The translations under genes and the position numbers were made by a program. This document shows positions 32,621-39,439 of a stretch of DNA of 64,000 bases, piece after piece. How positions within the stretch are numbered: position 1 is the stretch's first letter; each line of letters starts with the position of its first letter. Location: assembly GCA_964348665.1 (NCBI GenBank), contig CAYGDP010000014.1, positions 1 through 64,000 on the forward strand, in the 5' to 3' direction. Origin of the DNA: CAYGDP01 sp964348665. Its GTDB lineage: Bacteria > Verrucomicrobiota > Verrucomicrobiia > Palsa-1439 > CAYGDP01. The notes under the pieces were generated by a model. That model saw only the letters and a list, made by a program, of their open reading frames with translations, did not search any database and had not been told where the DNA came from.

Positions 32621-33559
32621 CTATTGAGCGGGTGATAGCCCCAACTCCTCCAGAAGTTTTATATCTTCGCTCGCTTCGGGATTCCCAGCGGTGAGCAGTT
32701 TATTGCCGTAAAAGATCGAATTCGCTCCGGCAAAGAAACAAAGCGCCTGCGCCTCGCGCGAGAGGGCGGTGCGGCCTGCCGAAAGACGCACTTTAGCCTT
32801 CGGAAATGAAATGCGCGTCGTCGCGATTAGCCGCACCAGCTCGAACACGTCCACGGGCTTTTGATTATTCATCGGCGTGCCCGTTTGCGGCATGAGACAG
32901 TTGATCGGTACGCTTTCCGGCGGCGGGTCGAACCCTAGCAGCACTTCCAGCATTTTCAGGCGATCCAGCTCCGTTTCGCCCATGCCAATGATGCCACCAC
33001 AGCAGACCGACATCCCCGCGTTTTGTACATGGCGAATGGTATTGAGCCGATCCTGAAACGAATGGGTCGTAACGATGTTCGGATAATATTCGGGACTAGT
33101 GTCGAGGTTGTGGTTGTAAGCGGTTACGCCCGCCTCTTTTAGCGCGCGCGCCGCGCCATCGGTAAGTTGGCCTAGCGTGACGCAGACTTCCATATCGAGT
33201 TTGCTCACCTCACGAACAGTTTCCAGCACCGATTCAAAATCCTTCGTGTCTTCTTTCACGCCCCGCCAAGCTGCGCCCATGCAAAACCGCGTTGTGCCAT
33301 TTGCCTTGGCCTGCTTGGCAACTTGAACGATGTCCGCTGTCGGCATCAACCGTGAGGCCTCGACGTTCGTGTCGAAGCGCGCGCTCTGGGCGCAATACCC
33401 GCAATCCTCGCTGCACCCGCCTGTTTTGATCGAGAGCAACGTGCAAAGCTGCACCTCGTTGTCCTTCCAATGCTGGAGATAGACGGCGCGCGCCTGCGAA
33501 ATAAGATCGAAGAGGGGCTGGCGATATGTCGTTTCGAGTTGCTTAAGCCTTTGGTTCAT
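32621..33559 (-). CDS. bioB: Biotin synthase
   Basis: The 312-residue radical SAM enzyme has 'LLSIKTGGCSEDCGYCAQSARFDT' with the CxxxCxxC cluster (about residues 50-57), 'MGAAWRGVKEDTKDFE', 'YNHNLDTSPEYYPNIVTTHSFQDRLNTI', 'CCGGIIGMGET' and 'RLSAGRTALSREAQALCFFAGANSIFYGNKLLTAGNPE'. All cluster ligands, including the Arg/Cys set for the 2Fe-2S cluster, are present. It inserts sulfur into dethiobiotin. No other bio genes are nearby. The start MNQRLKQLE is supported by the promoter 7 nt upstream. Confidence 0.96.
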   Translation of the reverse strand: MNQRLKQLETTYRQPLFDLISQARAVYLQHWKDNEVQLCTLLSIKTGGCSEDCGYCAQSARFDTNVEASRLMPTADIVQVAKQAKANGTTRFCMGAAWRGVKEDTKDFESVLETVREVSKLDMEVCVTLGQLTDGAARALKEAGVTAYNHNLDTSPEYYPNIVTTHSFQDRLNTIRHVQNAGMSVCCGGIIGMGETELDRLKMLEVLLGFDPPPESVPINCLMPQTGTPMNNQKPVDVFELVRLIATTRISFPKAKVRLSAGRTALSREAQALCFFAGANSIFYGNKLLTAGNPEASEDIKLLEELGLSPAQ

Positions 33560-33566
33560 CGCGAGG

Positions 33567-33595
33567 ACAATAGCAGGCAACGTCTCAGGCCGCAA
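33567..33595 (-). promoter_or_regulatory. Promoter of bioB, predicted leaderless
   Basis: On the minus strand TTGCGG (33590-33595), a 17-bp spacer and TATTGT (33567-33572) end 7 nt before the ATG at 33559. The -35 box begins where the long inverted repeat stops. Confidence 0.65.
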
Positions 33596-33769
33596 GAAAC
33601 TCCAAATACCAAACCCCAAGCACCAAAGAAGCTCCAAGCTCCAATCCCAGATCTCAACAAATTTGGATTTTGGGTTTTGAAATTTCTTTGGAGTTTGCCC
33701 ATCCGCCGCTGCGGACGAGGTCTCGCTAAGCTGTTTGGCGGAGGGTTTGGAACTTGGAGTTTTCGCCGC
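33596..33769. repeat. Long imperfect inverted repeat (CCAAAC/TTTGG family) upstream of bioB
   Basis: One side is rich in CCAAACCCCAAGCACCAAAG and CTCCAAGCTCCAA; the other in TTTGGATTTTGGGTTTTG and TTCTTTGGAGTTTG. CAAAGAA/TTCTTTG and other short perfect arms alternate with mismatches. AAACCCCAAGCACCAAA is shared exactly with the element before hpnG. No coding sequence is seen in this gap. Confidence 0.8.
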
Positions 33770-34528
33770 CTACATTCTGAGATAGGCGGCGATGGCTTCC
33801 CCTCCCAGCACGCAAAACTCGCATACATACAGCATTCCGGTCGCGGCCTGATTGTTCTTTGTCTTCGCCAAACGCAACACGAAGAACGCCAGCACCAAGG
33901 GCATTGCCAAACCCCACGCCACGCGCATCAGGACGAACATCGCGTCGGGTCCGAGCCATTGCTCGCGAATCGGCGCGCTCACTATTGCAAATTCTATCGC
34001 TGTCCACACTGTTCGAGAGATAATCGCCCATAAAAACAGCTTGCTGGCTTTGACCAAATGCTCGAACGACAAATTCCGCATGATCAAATACCAATGTCCG
34101 AGGATCATCGCAACAGTCGTTGCGCCTAGGAGAAAGGATCCGCTTGCCACGTTAGCTAGGAAAAAGTAACGCGGTGTAATTATCAGTTTAGCAGTTGTAA
34201 AAGGGCTAGCCGTGTACAAGATCAACACAGTGATGTTACCAACCGTATAGATTATGTTGGGGTTCCAATTCTCGCCCTTCATGGCTCGGCCCGCGTACAC
34301 GGTCGCGATTCCCGCGCAAAGGACCGCCCCAAAGACGACTAAATCGGAAGATTGATACGAAAGTCCCCATCCAAGCCATGCAACTAGCAGCCAAAGGATT
34401 GCCGCAGAGATAAAATTGAAACGATGAAAGCTGCGTCGGATCTCTTTCGAGACAAAACAAAATGTGAATGCCACCGTTCCTAGCGCTAGCCTTCCCAAGA
34501 ACCAAATAGCAGTTAATCTTAGCTCCAT
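33770..34528 (-). CDS. Multi-pass membrane protein of unknown function
   Basis: The 252-residue protein has about seven hydrophobic segments. Recognisable features are 'VASGSFLLGATTVAMILGHWYLI' with a GHWYL motif that I have seen in uncharacterised acidobacterial and PVC membrane proteins, and 'VLMRVAWGLAMPLVLAFFVLRLAKTKNNQAATGMLYV'. No catalytic or transport signature is evident. The ATG directly follows the stop of a small reading frame, with GAGAGGAG 11-18 nt upstream as ribosome-binding site, so it may be translated with that frame and the L,D-transpeptidase further upstream. Confidence 0.7.
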   Translation of the reverse strand: MELRLTAIWFLGRLALGTVAFTFCFVSKEIRRSFHRFNFISAAILWLLVAWLGWGLSYQSSDLVVFGAVLCAGIATVYAGRAMKGENWNPNIIYTVGNITVLILYTASPFTTAKLIITPRYFFLANVASGSFLLGATTVAMILGHWYLIMRNLSFEHLVKASKLFLWAIISRTVWTAIEFAIVSAPIREQWLGPDAMFVLMRVAWGLAMPLVLAFFVLRLAKTKNNQAATGMLYVCEFCVLGGEAIAAYLRM

Positions 34529-34753
34529 CTACACCACCACTCCTCTCAGCGCGGCCACGACAAATTCTTCATTCAATCCGGTTGTAGGCCGCCTGACTTC
34601 AGGCGGCGTCGGGTTTTCGCCGCGTGGGGGCACGCGGCCTACAATCTGCACATTCATCTCCAGATTCTCCTTGGCGCGTTGCAGCTTCCTCCGGCTCAAT
34701 CGAAGAGCAATTCGTTTGTGTTTTTTGTGCATTTTTGTGGCCATGAAAATCAT
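34529..34753 (-). CDS. Small reading frame, largely repeat-derived, between L,D-transpeptidase and membrane protein
   Basis: The 74-residue frame starts at an ATG overlapping the L,D-transpeptidase stop (ATGA, 34750-34753) and ends right before the next start. Residues 4-14 ('MATKMHKKHKR') come from a GCCACAAAAATGCACAAAAA repeat and residues about 37-58 from the double hairpin at 34582-34644. The remaining text, 'LSRRKLQRAKENLEMN' and 'LNEEFVVAALRGVV', is not recognised. It may be a real coupled small gene disturbed by repeats or only a translated spacer. Confidence 0.3.
   Translation of the reverse strand: MIFMATKMHKKHKRIALRLSRRKLQRAKENLEMNVQIVGRVPPRGENPTPPEVRRPTTGLNEEFVVAALRGVVV
34582..34644. 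repeat. Double-hairpin repeat with terminal inverted repeats TTGTAGGCC/GGCCTACAA
   Basis: The 9-nt ends TTGTAGGCC (34582-34590) and GGCCTACAA (34636-34644) are perfect inverted repeats. Inside are two hairpins, GCCGCCTGA-CT-TCAGGCGGC and CCGCGTG-GGGG-CACGCGG, joined by GTCGGGTTTTCG. The architecture looks like a small non-autonomous element. Confidence 0.85.
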
Positions 34754-35721
34754 TCCGCCTCCACGAACACAGGCGTGCCAGCGCTAATCATCTTTGCCAA
34801 TCGCTCGGCGTTCCAGTTGGCCAGCCGAAAACAGCCGTGGCTCTCCGTTTTGCCGATGTCTTCCGGCTTGGGCGTGCCGTGAATGCCGTAGCCCGATAGA
34901 GGTTGTAGATCGCCTTCTGGTCGCCCCAGCGAAATCCACATCGAACCAACGGGATTGTTCGGTCCGGGTGGAATGATCAACTTGCCCTGGATTTCACGCG
35001 CCTCCGCCGATTCCGGAAAGACAGCGGGATCAAACGTGTAATTCGGGCGCGGCGCAAACGCGATCACGCGCAACTCGCCAACCGGCACGCGGGCTTTGTC
35101 GCGTCCGATGGAACAAGGAAACAGCGCCACGATTTTATCGGATCCGTCGAACGCAGCGATGATTTTCTTGGAAAGACTGATCCGCACTTTCGCGGCGGCG
35201 GGAAAATCGGTTGGCGCGCTGACGTTTGGGACTCGCAAGCTGGAAGCTTGCGCCACATTATTCCAATCTACCGCCGGATTGAGCGTGCGGATGAAATCCT
35301 GCGTTGCATGAGATTTTTCCGCAACCAGTTCCAGAATCGTCTCGTAGGGCATCGTGCTCTGCTTCGCGCGCTCGCGCCAGCTTTCGGGCGCGCGACCAAT
35401 ACTGGCGAGATCTTCAGCGGTCACGGCGTACTCCGCGAAAGCCGTCGCTGCAAAGGTTTCATCCATTCCCAGCGATGCTTTTGTCATGGGGCCGACCTTG
35501 CCATCGGGTTTCAAGTCGTTGGCCTCCTGCCAAGCGACGATGGCCAGTTGAGTGCGGGAGCCGAGCTTGCCGTCAATGCAACCGGGCGAGAAAAGTTTTT
35601 GATCGAGTGCGATCTGCCAAAGGGCGATCTCGCCACGCGTCTTGTCCGTCACGGTGGACGGTTCTTGCCCGAATGATTGTATGGCCACGAAAAACACAAA
35701 GAAACACGATAAATAATGCAT
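34750..35721 (-). CDS. Exported L,D-transpeptidase (YkuD) with peptidoglycan-binding domain
   Basis: The 323-residue protein has a signal peptide (1-19), a PG_binding_1-type domain (about 30-85, 'LFSPGCIDGKLGSRTQLAIVAWQEANDLKPDGKVGPMT'), a LysM-like stretch (about 125-150) and a YkuD domain ending in 'GYGIHGTPKPEDIGKTESHGCFRLANWNAERL', with the catalytic Cys in SHGCFRL. It cross-links peptidoglycan via 3-3 bonds or attaches proteins. Two segments are repeat-derived: the signal-peptide core 'SCFFVFFVAIQS' and 'VAQASSLRV' (about residues 152-160). Start at MHYLSCFF gives the signal; the upstream extension in the same frame is repeat sequence. Confidence 0.88.
   Translation of the reverse strand: MHYLSCFFVFFVAIQSFGQEPSTVTDKTRGEIALWQIALDQKLFSPGCIDGKLGSRTQLAIVAWQEANDLKPDGKVGPMTKASLGMDETFAATAFAEYAVTAEDLASIGRAPESWRERAKQSTMPYETILELVAEKSHATQDFIRTLNPAVDWNNVAQASSLRVPNVSAPTDFPAAAKVRISLSKKIIAAFDGSDKIVALFPCSIGRDKARVPVGELRVIAFAPRPNYTFDPAVFPESAEAREIQGKLIIPPGPNNPVGSMWISLGRPEGDLQPLSGYGIHGTPKPEDIGKTESHGCFRLANWNAERLAKMISAGTPVFVEAE
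35234..35252. repeat. Hairpin repeat CGCAAGCT-GGA-AGCTTGCG in frame inside the L,D-transpeptidase gene
   Basis: A perfect 8-bp stem encodes 'AQASSLR' in the coding strand. The hairpin ACAGCT-TCC-AGCTGT at 55842-55856 in the protease gene has the same loop (GGA/TCC) and partly the same arms. Confidence 0.8.
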
Positions 35722-35765
35722 TCGGGCGTATTCATAACCGCGAATGGACGCGAATTCACGCGGAA
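35690..35765. repeat. GGCCACGAAAAACACAAAGAAACAC and CGCGAATGGACGCGAATTC repeats at the start of the L,D-transpeptidase gene
   Basis: On the coding strand CTTTGTGTTTTTCGTGGCC is read as FVFFVA in the signal peptide. The second tract (35737-35765), CGCGAATGGACGCGAATTCA, lies just upstream of the start. Both belong to families found elsewhere in the window (1918-2003, 38144-38232, 38440-38500). Confidence 0.75.
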
Positions 35766-35854
35766 TATTCGTGTCGTGTTCGGAGTTCACTCTTTAGCGT
35801 GATCATTTCGAGCCGAAATTCCAAGCATCAGGTTATTTGTGCCCTCCAAAAGGC

Positions 35855-35884
35855 TTGGCGGGTAAACTTTTTTGTGGCTAAATC
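35855..35884 (+). promoter_or_regulatory. Repeat-derived leaderless promoter of the first zinc alcohol dehydrogenase
   Basis: TTGGCG (35855-35860), an 18-bp spacer and TAAATC (35879-35884) end 6 nt before the ATG at 35891. The -35 and spacer are the TGGCGGGTAAACTTTTTTGT repeat that also occurs near 1973-1990. Confidence 0.5.
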
Positions 35885-35890
35885 GCCGAT

Positions 35891-36931
35891 ATGGACATTC
35901 CCTCCACCATGAAAGCTGCGGTCTATCGCGGGCGCGACGATGTGCGCATCGAGACCGTGTCTGTGCCGCGCATCGGCCGAGGCGAATTACTCGTCCGCGT
36001 AGAATCGTGCGGGGTATGCGGCACGGATTTGAAGAAGATTCATTTTGCCACCGTCGAACCGCCGCGGATTTTTGGCCACGAAATCGCGGGCACAATCGTG
36101 GAACTGGGTGAAAAGCTGGAAGGATGGAAGATTGGCGACCGGGTGGTGGTGCATCATCACGCCGCTTGTGGCAAATGTGATGCGTGCAAGCGCAAGACGT
36201 TTACCGATTGCCCCATGTTCGCGCAGACGGGTACGACGGCGGGGTTCGAACCAGCGGGCGGCGGGTTCGCGCAGTTCATTCGCGTGATGCCGTGGATCGT
36301 TGAGCGCGGCCTAATCAAGATTCCGCGCGAAGTCAGCGCCGACGAGGCTTGTCTCGTTGAGCCAGTCAACACCGTACTCAAAGCGGTCGAAACGCTCTCC
36401 CCGAAACGCGGTGAGCGAGTTGTCGTCATCGGTCAAGGACCAATCGGATTGATATTCACCCAGATTTTGCGGGGACGCAGCGTTCAGGTTATTGCGCTCG
36501 ATTTGTTGGAGTCTCGCCTGGCCGTGGCGCGGCGATTCGGAGCGGTTAAAGTTTATCGGGCGGATCGTGAGTTGCTCAAGCTCGATGCTGACGTGGCGGT
36601 TGTAACCGTCCCGAGCGCGAAGGCGGTCGAGCAGGCGTTGTCGCTGGTTCGTGCTGGCGGACGCGTATTGCTCTTTGCGCACACGAAGCGGGGAGATGTA
36701 TTGACCATTGATCCCTCGGCAGTTTGCGTGGACGAGAAACAATTGATTGGAAGTTACAGCGCGTCGCCGCGATGGCAGAGCGAGGCGGCGCGATTGATTT
36801 TTCAGCGCAAAATCAACGTACGCGACATGATTACCCATCGGTTCCCGCTCGAGCAGATTGGCGAGGCGATCAAGCTGGCGAGCAACCCGACGGAGCGGTC
36901 GTTGAAGATTGTTGTGAAACCAAACGGATGA
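35891..36931 (+). CDS. Zinc-dependent medium-chain alcohol dehydrogenase (sorbitol/threonine dehydrogenase-like)
   Basis: The 346-residue protein has the catalytic zinc motif 'CGVCGTDLKKIHF...GHEIAGTI' (Cys about 44, His-Glu about 66), structural-zinc cysteines 'CGKCDACKRKTFTDC', 'EPVNTVLKA' and the Rossmann 'VVIGQGPIGLIFTQILRG'. It oxidises an alcohol or polyol with NAD(P). A paralogue with the same layout follows 142 bp downstream, so the pair may act on related substrates. The substrate cannot be told from sequence. Confidence 0.88.
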   Translation: MDIPSTMKAAVYRGRDDVRIETVSVPRIGRGELLVRVESCGVCGTDLKKIHFATVEPPRIFGHEIAGTIVELGEKLEGWKIGDRVVVHHHAACGKCDACKRKTFTDCPMFAQTGTTAGFEPAGGGFAQFIRVMPWIVERGLIKIPREVSADEACLVEPVNTVLKAVETLSPKRGERVVVIGQGPIGLIFTQILRGRSVQVIALDLLESRLAVARRFGAVKVYRADRELLKLDADVAVVTVPSAKAVEQALSLVRAGGRVLLFAHTKRGDVLTIDPSAVCVDEKQLIGSYSASPRWQSEAARLIFQRKINVRDMITHRFPLEQIGEAIKLASNPTERSLKIVVKPNG

Positions 36932-37060
36932 AAAAACTTCAAACTTCAAACTTCAAGCTTCAGGGAAGCCTCAAGCCTCAAGCTTCAACCCGCGCAGTTG
37001 CAATTAGGTGTTGGGTATTGAGTATTCAATGGAGCTTGGGTTTTGGGGTTTGGGGTTTCT
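36932..37060. repeat. Long imperfect inverted repeat (AACTTCAA/TTTGGGG family) between the two dehydrogenase genes
   Basis: AACTTCAAACTTCAAACTTC and GCCTCAAGCCTCAAGCTTCA on the left, GGAGCTTGGGTTTTGGGGTT with TGGGGTTT on the right. The 17-mer CTTCAGGGAAGCCTCAA is shared exactly with the element before trpE (58624-58748). Confidence 0.8.
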
Positions 37061-37073
37061 GCGCGAGGACGGC

Positions 37074-38141
37074 ATGAGCGATACGATGCTCGCCGCGATT
37101 CTCTACGGCAAAGAGGATGTTCGCCTTGAACAAATCCCCATTCCTCGCGCAGACACAGGCGAGGTTGTGGTGCGGATCGAGAATGCGCTGACCTGCGGGA
37201 CGGATTTGAAGGTGTATCAGCGCGGCTATCACGCGCGGATGATCCAACCGCCCAGCGTATTCGGGCACGAGTTCGCGGGAGTGGTGGCGGAGGTAGGCGG
37301 AAGAGTGGAAGGCTGGAAGATTGGAGATCGCGTGGTGGCGGCCAATTCCGCGCCGTGCGGAGCGTGCTACTACTGCCAGCGGGAGCAGGAGAATCTATGC
37401 GACGATCTGGTGTGGCTCAATGGCGCGTACGCGCAGTTCATTAAAGTGCCGCCGCGGATTGTGGAGAAAAATTTGTTGAAGATTCCGACGTCGCTGTCGT
37501 TCAAGGCAGCGGCATTAGTTGAACCGCTGGCGTGTGCCGTCAGAGGTGCACGCGACGTGCACCTTGGGAAGGATGAATTAGGAGGGATGAAGGATGAAGT
37601 GATTATTGTTGGGGCAGGCCCATTGGGATTATTGTTCCTTTGCATCGCCAAACACGCGGGAGCGCGTATGATTGTTGTTGGCAAAGGCGCGGTACGAATG
37701 GAAGCTGCCAAGCGACTCGGCGCGGATGCAGTGATTGATTCATCGAACGCGGATTGGATAAAAGCAGCTAAATCTTTCACAGACGCACAGAAAGGCGCAG
37801 ACATCGTGATCGAAGCTGTTGGCAAACCGGAGACATGGGAGGCGGCGATTTCACTGGCACGCAAAGGCGGACGCGTGAATCTCTTCGGCGGTTGTCCGGC
37901 GGGGATGACGGCACGTTTCGACACGACGACGCTGCACTACGGCGATCTGACGCTGCGGTCGAGCTTTCATCATACGCCGGGCGATGTGCGGCGAGCGCTA
38001 GCCTTGTTGGAACAAGGCGTCGTTCGCGCGGAAGATTTTGTGAGTGATGAAAAGCCGCTGAGCGAACTGCCGAAGCTCTTGGCGACAATGGTACGGGAGA
38101 AGAGCGGCGTAAAAACAGCGATACTTCCGCCGAGAGAATGA
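37074..38141 (+). CDS. Zinc-dependent medium-chain alcohol dehydrogenase, second copy
   Basis: The 355-residue protein shares the layout of its upstream neighbour: 'ALTCGTDLKVYQRG...GHEFAGVV', four structural-zinc cysteines 'CGACYYCQREQENLC', 'EPLACAVRG' and the Rossmann 'VIIVGAGPLGLLFL'. Between EPLACAV and the Rossmann loop it has 'LGKDELGGMKDE', coded by a GGATGAA repeat tract (37569-37599) that is not part of the family. The start at MSDTMLAAIL avoids the upstream repeat. The stop overlaps the DUF167 start (ATGA, 38138-38141). Confidence 0.87.
   Translation: MSDTMLAAILYGKEDVRLEQIPIPRADTGEVVVRIENALTCGTDLKVYQRGYHARMIQPPSVFGHEFAGVVAEVGGRVEGWKIGDRVVAANSAPCGACYYCQREQENLCDDLVWLNGAYAQFIKVPPRIVEKNLLKIPTSLSFKAAALVEPLACAVRGARDVHLGKDELGGMKDEVIIVGAGPLGLLFLCIAKHAGARMIVVGKGAVRMEAAKRLGADAVIDSSNADWIKAAKSFTDAQKGADIVIEAVGKPETWEAAISLARKGGRVNLFGGCPAGMTARFDTTTLHYGDLTLRSSFHHTPGDVRRALALLEQGVVRAEDFVSDEKPLSELPKLLATMVREKSGVKTAILPPRE
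37569..37599. repeat. GGATGAA repeat in frame inside the second dehydrogenase
   Basis: Three GGATGAA units with GAGG spacers. The same unit occurs at 39423-39446, where it supplies the folP stop and the glmM start. Confidence 0.7.
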
Positions 38142-38452
38142 AGATGGCCACAAAAAGACACAAAATATCACCCGCGAAACACGCAAAAGAAGGCGAAAAT
38201 CTTTCGTGTATTTCGCGTAATTCGCGGGAACCGATTTTAATTCGGGTTCAACCACGGGCGAAGCGGAACGCGGTGGTGGCGGACGCAAGCGGGGCATTGA
38301 AAGTTTACGTGACCGCCCCGCCCGAAGATGGCCGTGCCAACGAGGCAGTCATCGAATTGCTCGCCGAGCATTTCGGCGTCAAACGTCGGCAGATCGAGAT
38401 CGTATCGGGGGAAAAATGTCGGGAGAAGGTGGTGAGAATAGACCGCGAATAA
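38138..38452 (+). CDS. DUF167 (YggU-type) protein with repeat-encoded N-terminus
   Basis: The 104-residue protein contains the DUF167 domain from about residue 35: 'ILIRVQPRAKRNAVVADASGALKVYVTAPPEDGRANEAVIELLAEHFGV', ending 'IEIVSGEKCREKVVRID'. The biochemical function of the family is unknown. The first 34 residues ('MATKRHKISPAKHAKEGEN...') come from a GCCACAAAAAGACACAAAA / CGCGAAACACGC repeat pair. Translation may start at the coupled ATG, giving an odd Lys-rich tail, or at a later non-ATG codon. Confidence 0.8.
   Translation: MKMATKRHKISPAKHAKEGENLSCISRNSREPILIRVQPRAKRNAVVADASGALKVYVTAPPEDGRANEAVIELLAEHFGVKRRQIEIVSGEKCREKVVRIDRE
38144..38232. repeat. Inverted repeat of the GCCACAAAAA/CGCGAAACACGC family at the DUF167 start
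   Basis: CCCGCGAAACACGCAAAAGA pairs imperfectly with TTTCGTGTATTTCGCGTAAT and TCGCGGG (about 38198-38230). It is read in frame by the DUF167 gene. Confidence 0.7.
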
Positions 38453-38500
38453 CCGCTTATGGACACTGATATTCGCGCTGATTCAAGTTCATTCGCGGTT
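38440..38500. repeat. CGCGAATAACCGC / ATTCGCGGTTT repeat before folP
   Basis: ACCGCGAATAACCGC and TCATTCGCGGTTTAAAT form an imperfect inverted pair around GGACACTGATATTCGCG. The first part overlaps the DUF167 3' end. Confidence 0.65.
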
Positions 38501-38551
38501 TAAATTTCGTCCAGTAGCTCGAGGAGCACGGGCCAGTTGATTTCGTGGCGG

Positions 38552-38580
38552 TTGATTTGCGCCCCAATTTCCGCTAGGGA
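38552..38580 (+). promoter_or_regulatory. Promoter of folP, predicted leaderless
   Basis: TTGATT (38552-38557), a 17-bp spacer and TAGGGA (38575-38580) end 6 nt before the GTG at 38587. Confidence 0.5.
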
Positions 38581-38586
38581 TGGGTT

Positions 38587-39429
38587 GTGATTTGGCGAGG
38601 GAAAAATTTCAATTTCGATTTCGCGGACGATCGCGCTCTGGTGATGGGTGTGCTGAACGTGACGCCGGATTCGTTTTCGGATGGCGGGAAGTTTGCGGAG
38701 CCGATGGCGGCGGAAACGCGCGCGTTCGAGATGGCGGCGCAGGGTGCGGATTTGATTGATATCGGCGGGGAGAGCACACGGCCGGGCGCGACTCCCGTGA
38801 GCGCAGAGGAAGAGCTGCGGCGCGTGTTGCCGGTGATTGAGAGACTCGTGGCGCTGAAATTTCCGCTGCCGATCTCGATTGATACCTACAAGGCTAGAGT
38901 GGCGCGGGAAGTGCTGTCGGCCGGCGCGGCGATCGTCAATGACATCTCGGCGGGAAACGATCCGGAGATGTTCGGTGTGGTGCGCGATGCTGACGCCGGG
39001 CTGATTCTGATGCATATGCTCGGGACGCCGCAAACGATGCAGAAAAATCCCCAATACGGTGAAGTGGTCGGCGAAATTGTCGAGGTTTTGTCTGCGCGGT
39101 TGCAAGCGGCGCGTGACGCGGGAATTGCGGGGGAGCGATTGGCGGTTGACCCCGGTCTCGGTTTCGGCAAGACTGTGGAGCACAACTTGGAAATCATCGC
39201 ACGGCTGGGCGAGCTGCGCGGTCTTGGCTGTCCGATTTTGTCGGGTCCGTCGCGCAAATCGTTTGTTCGCAAAACCGTCGGCGAGACTCCCGTGGCGGTA
39301 TTGGGAGGCACGATGGCAGCGGTGGCGACGTCGGTCTTGAACGGCGCGCGAATTGTCCGCGTCCATGATGTCGAGGTGATTGTGCCGATGACGAAACTGC
39401 TGGCGCAGTTTCGGAAGAGGGAAGGATGA
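38587..39429 (+). CDS. folP: Dihydropteroate synthase
   Basis: The 280-residue TIM-barrel enzyme starts at GTG and contains 'VMGVLNVTPDSFSDGG', 'AQGADLIDIGGESTRPGATPV' (pterin/pyrophosphate loops), 'ISIDTYKARVAREVLSAGAAIVNDISAG', 'LMHMLGTPQTMQ', 'VDPGLGFGKTVEHNLEII' and 'SRKSFV'. It joins p-aminobenzoate to the pterin diphosphate. The sulfonamide-relevant loops look normal. It is followed by glmM after 10 bp, an arrangement found in many bacteria (folP-glmM). Confidence 0.95.
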   Translation: MIWRGKNFNFDFADDRALVMGVLNVTPDSFSDGGKFAEPMAAETRAFEMAAQGADLIDIGGESTRPGATPVSAEEELRRVLPVIERLVALKFPLPISIDTYKARVAREVLSAGAAIVNDISAGNDPEMFGVVRDADAGLILMHMLGTPQTMQKNPQYGEVVGEIVEVLSARLQAARDAGIAGERLAVDPGLGFGKTVEHNLEIIARLGELRGLGCPILSGPSRKSFVRKTVGETPVAVLGGTMAAVATSVLNGARIVRVHDVEVIVPMTKLLAQFRKREG

Positions 39430-39439
39430 AGAGCGAAGG

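Noticed and set aside
36932..37060. CCAAAC/AACTTCAA tracts as CRISPR or satellite
   Set aside because: No regular repeat-spacer length; they form degenerate inverted arms instead.
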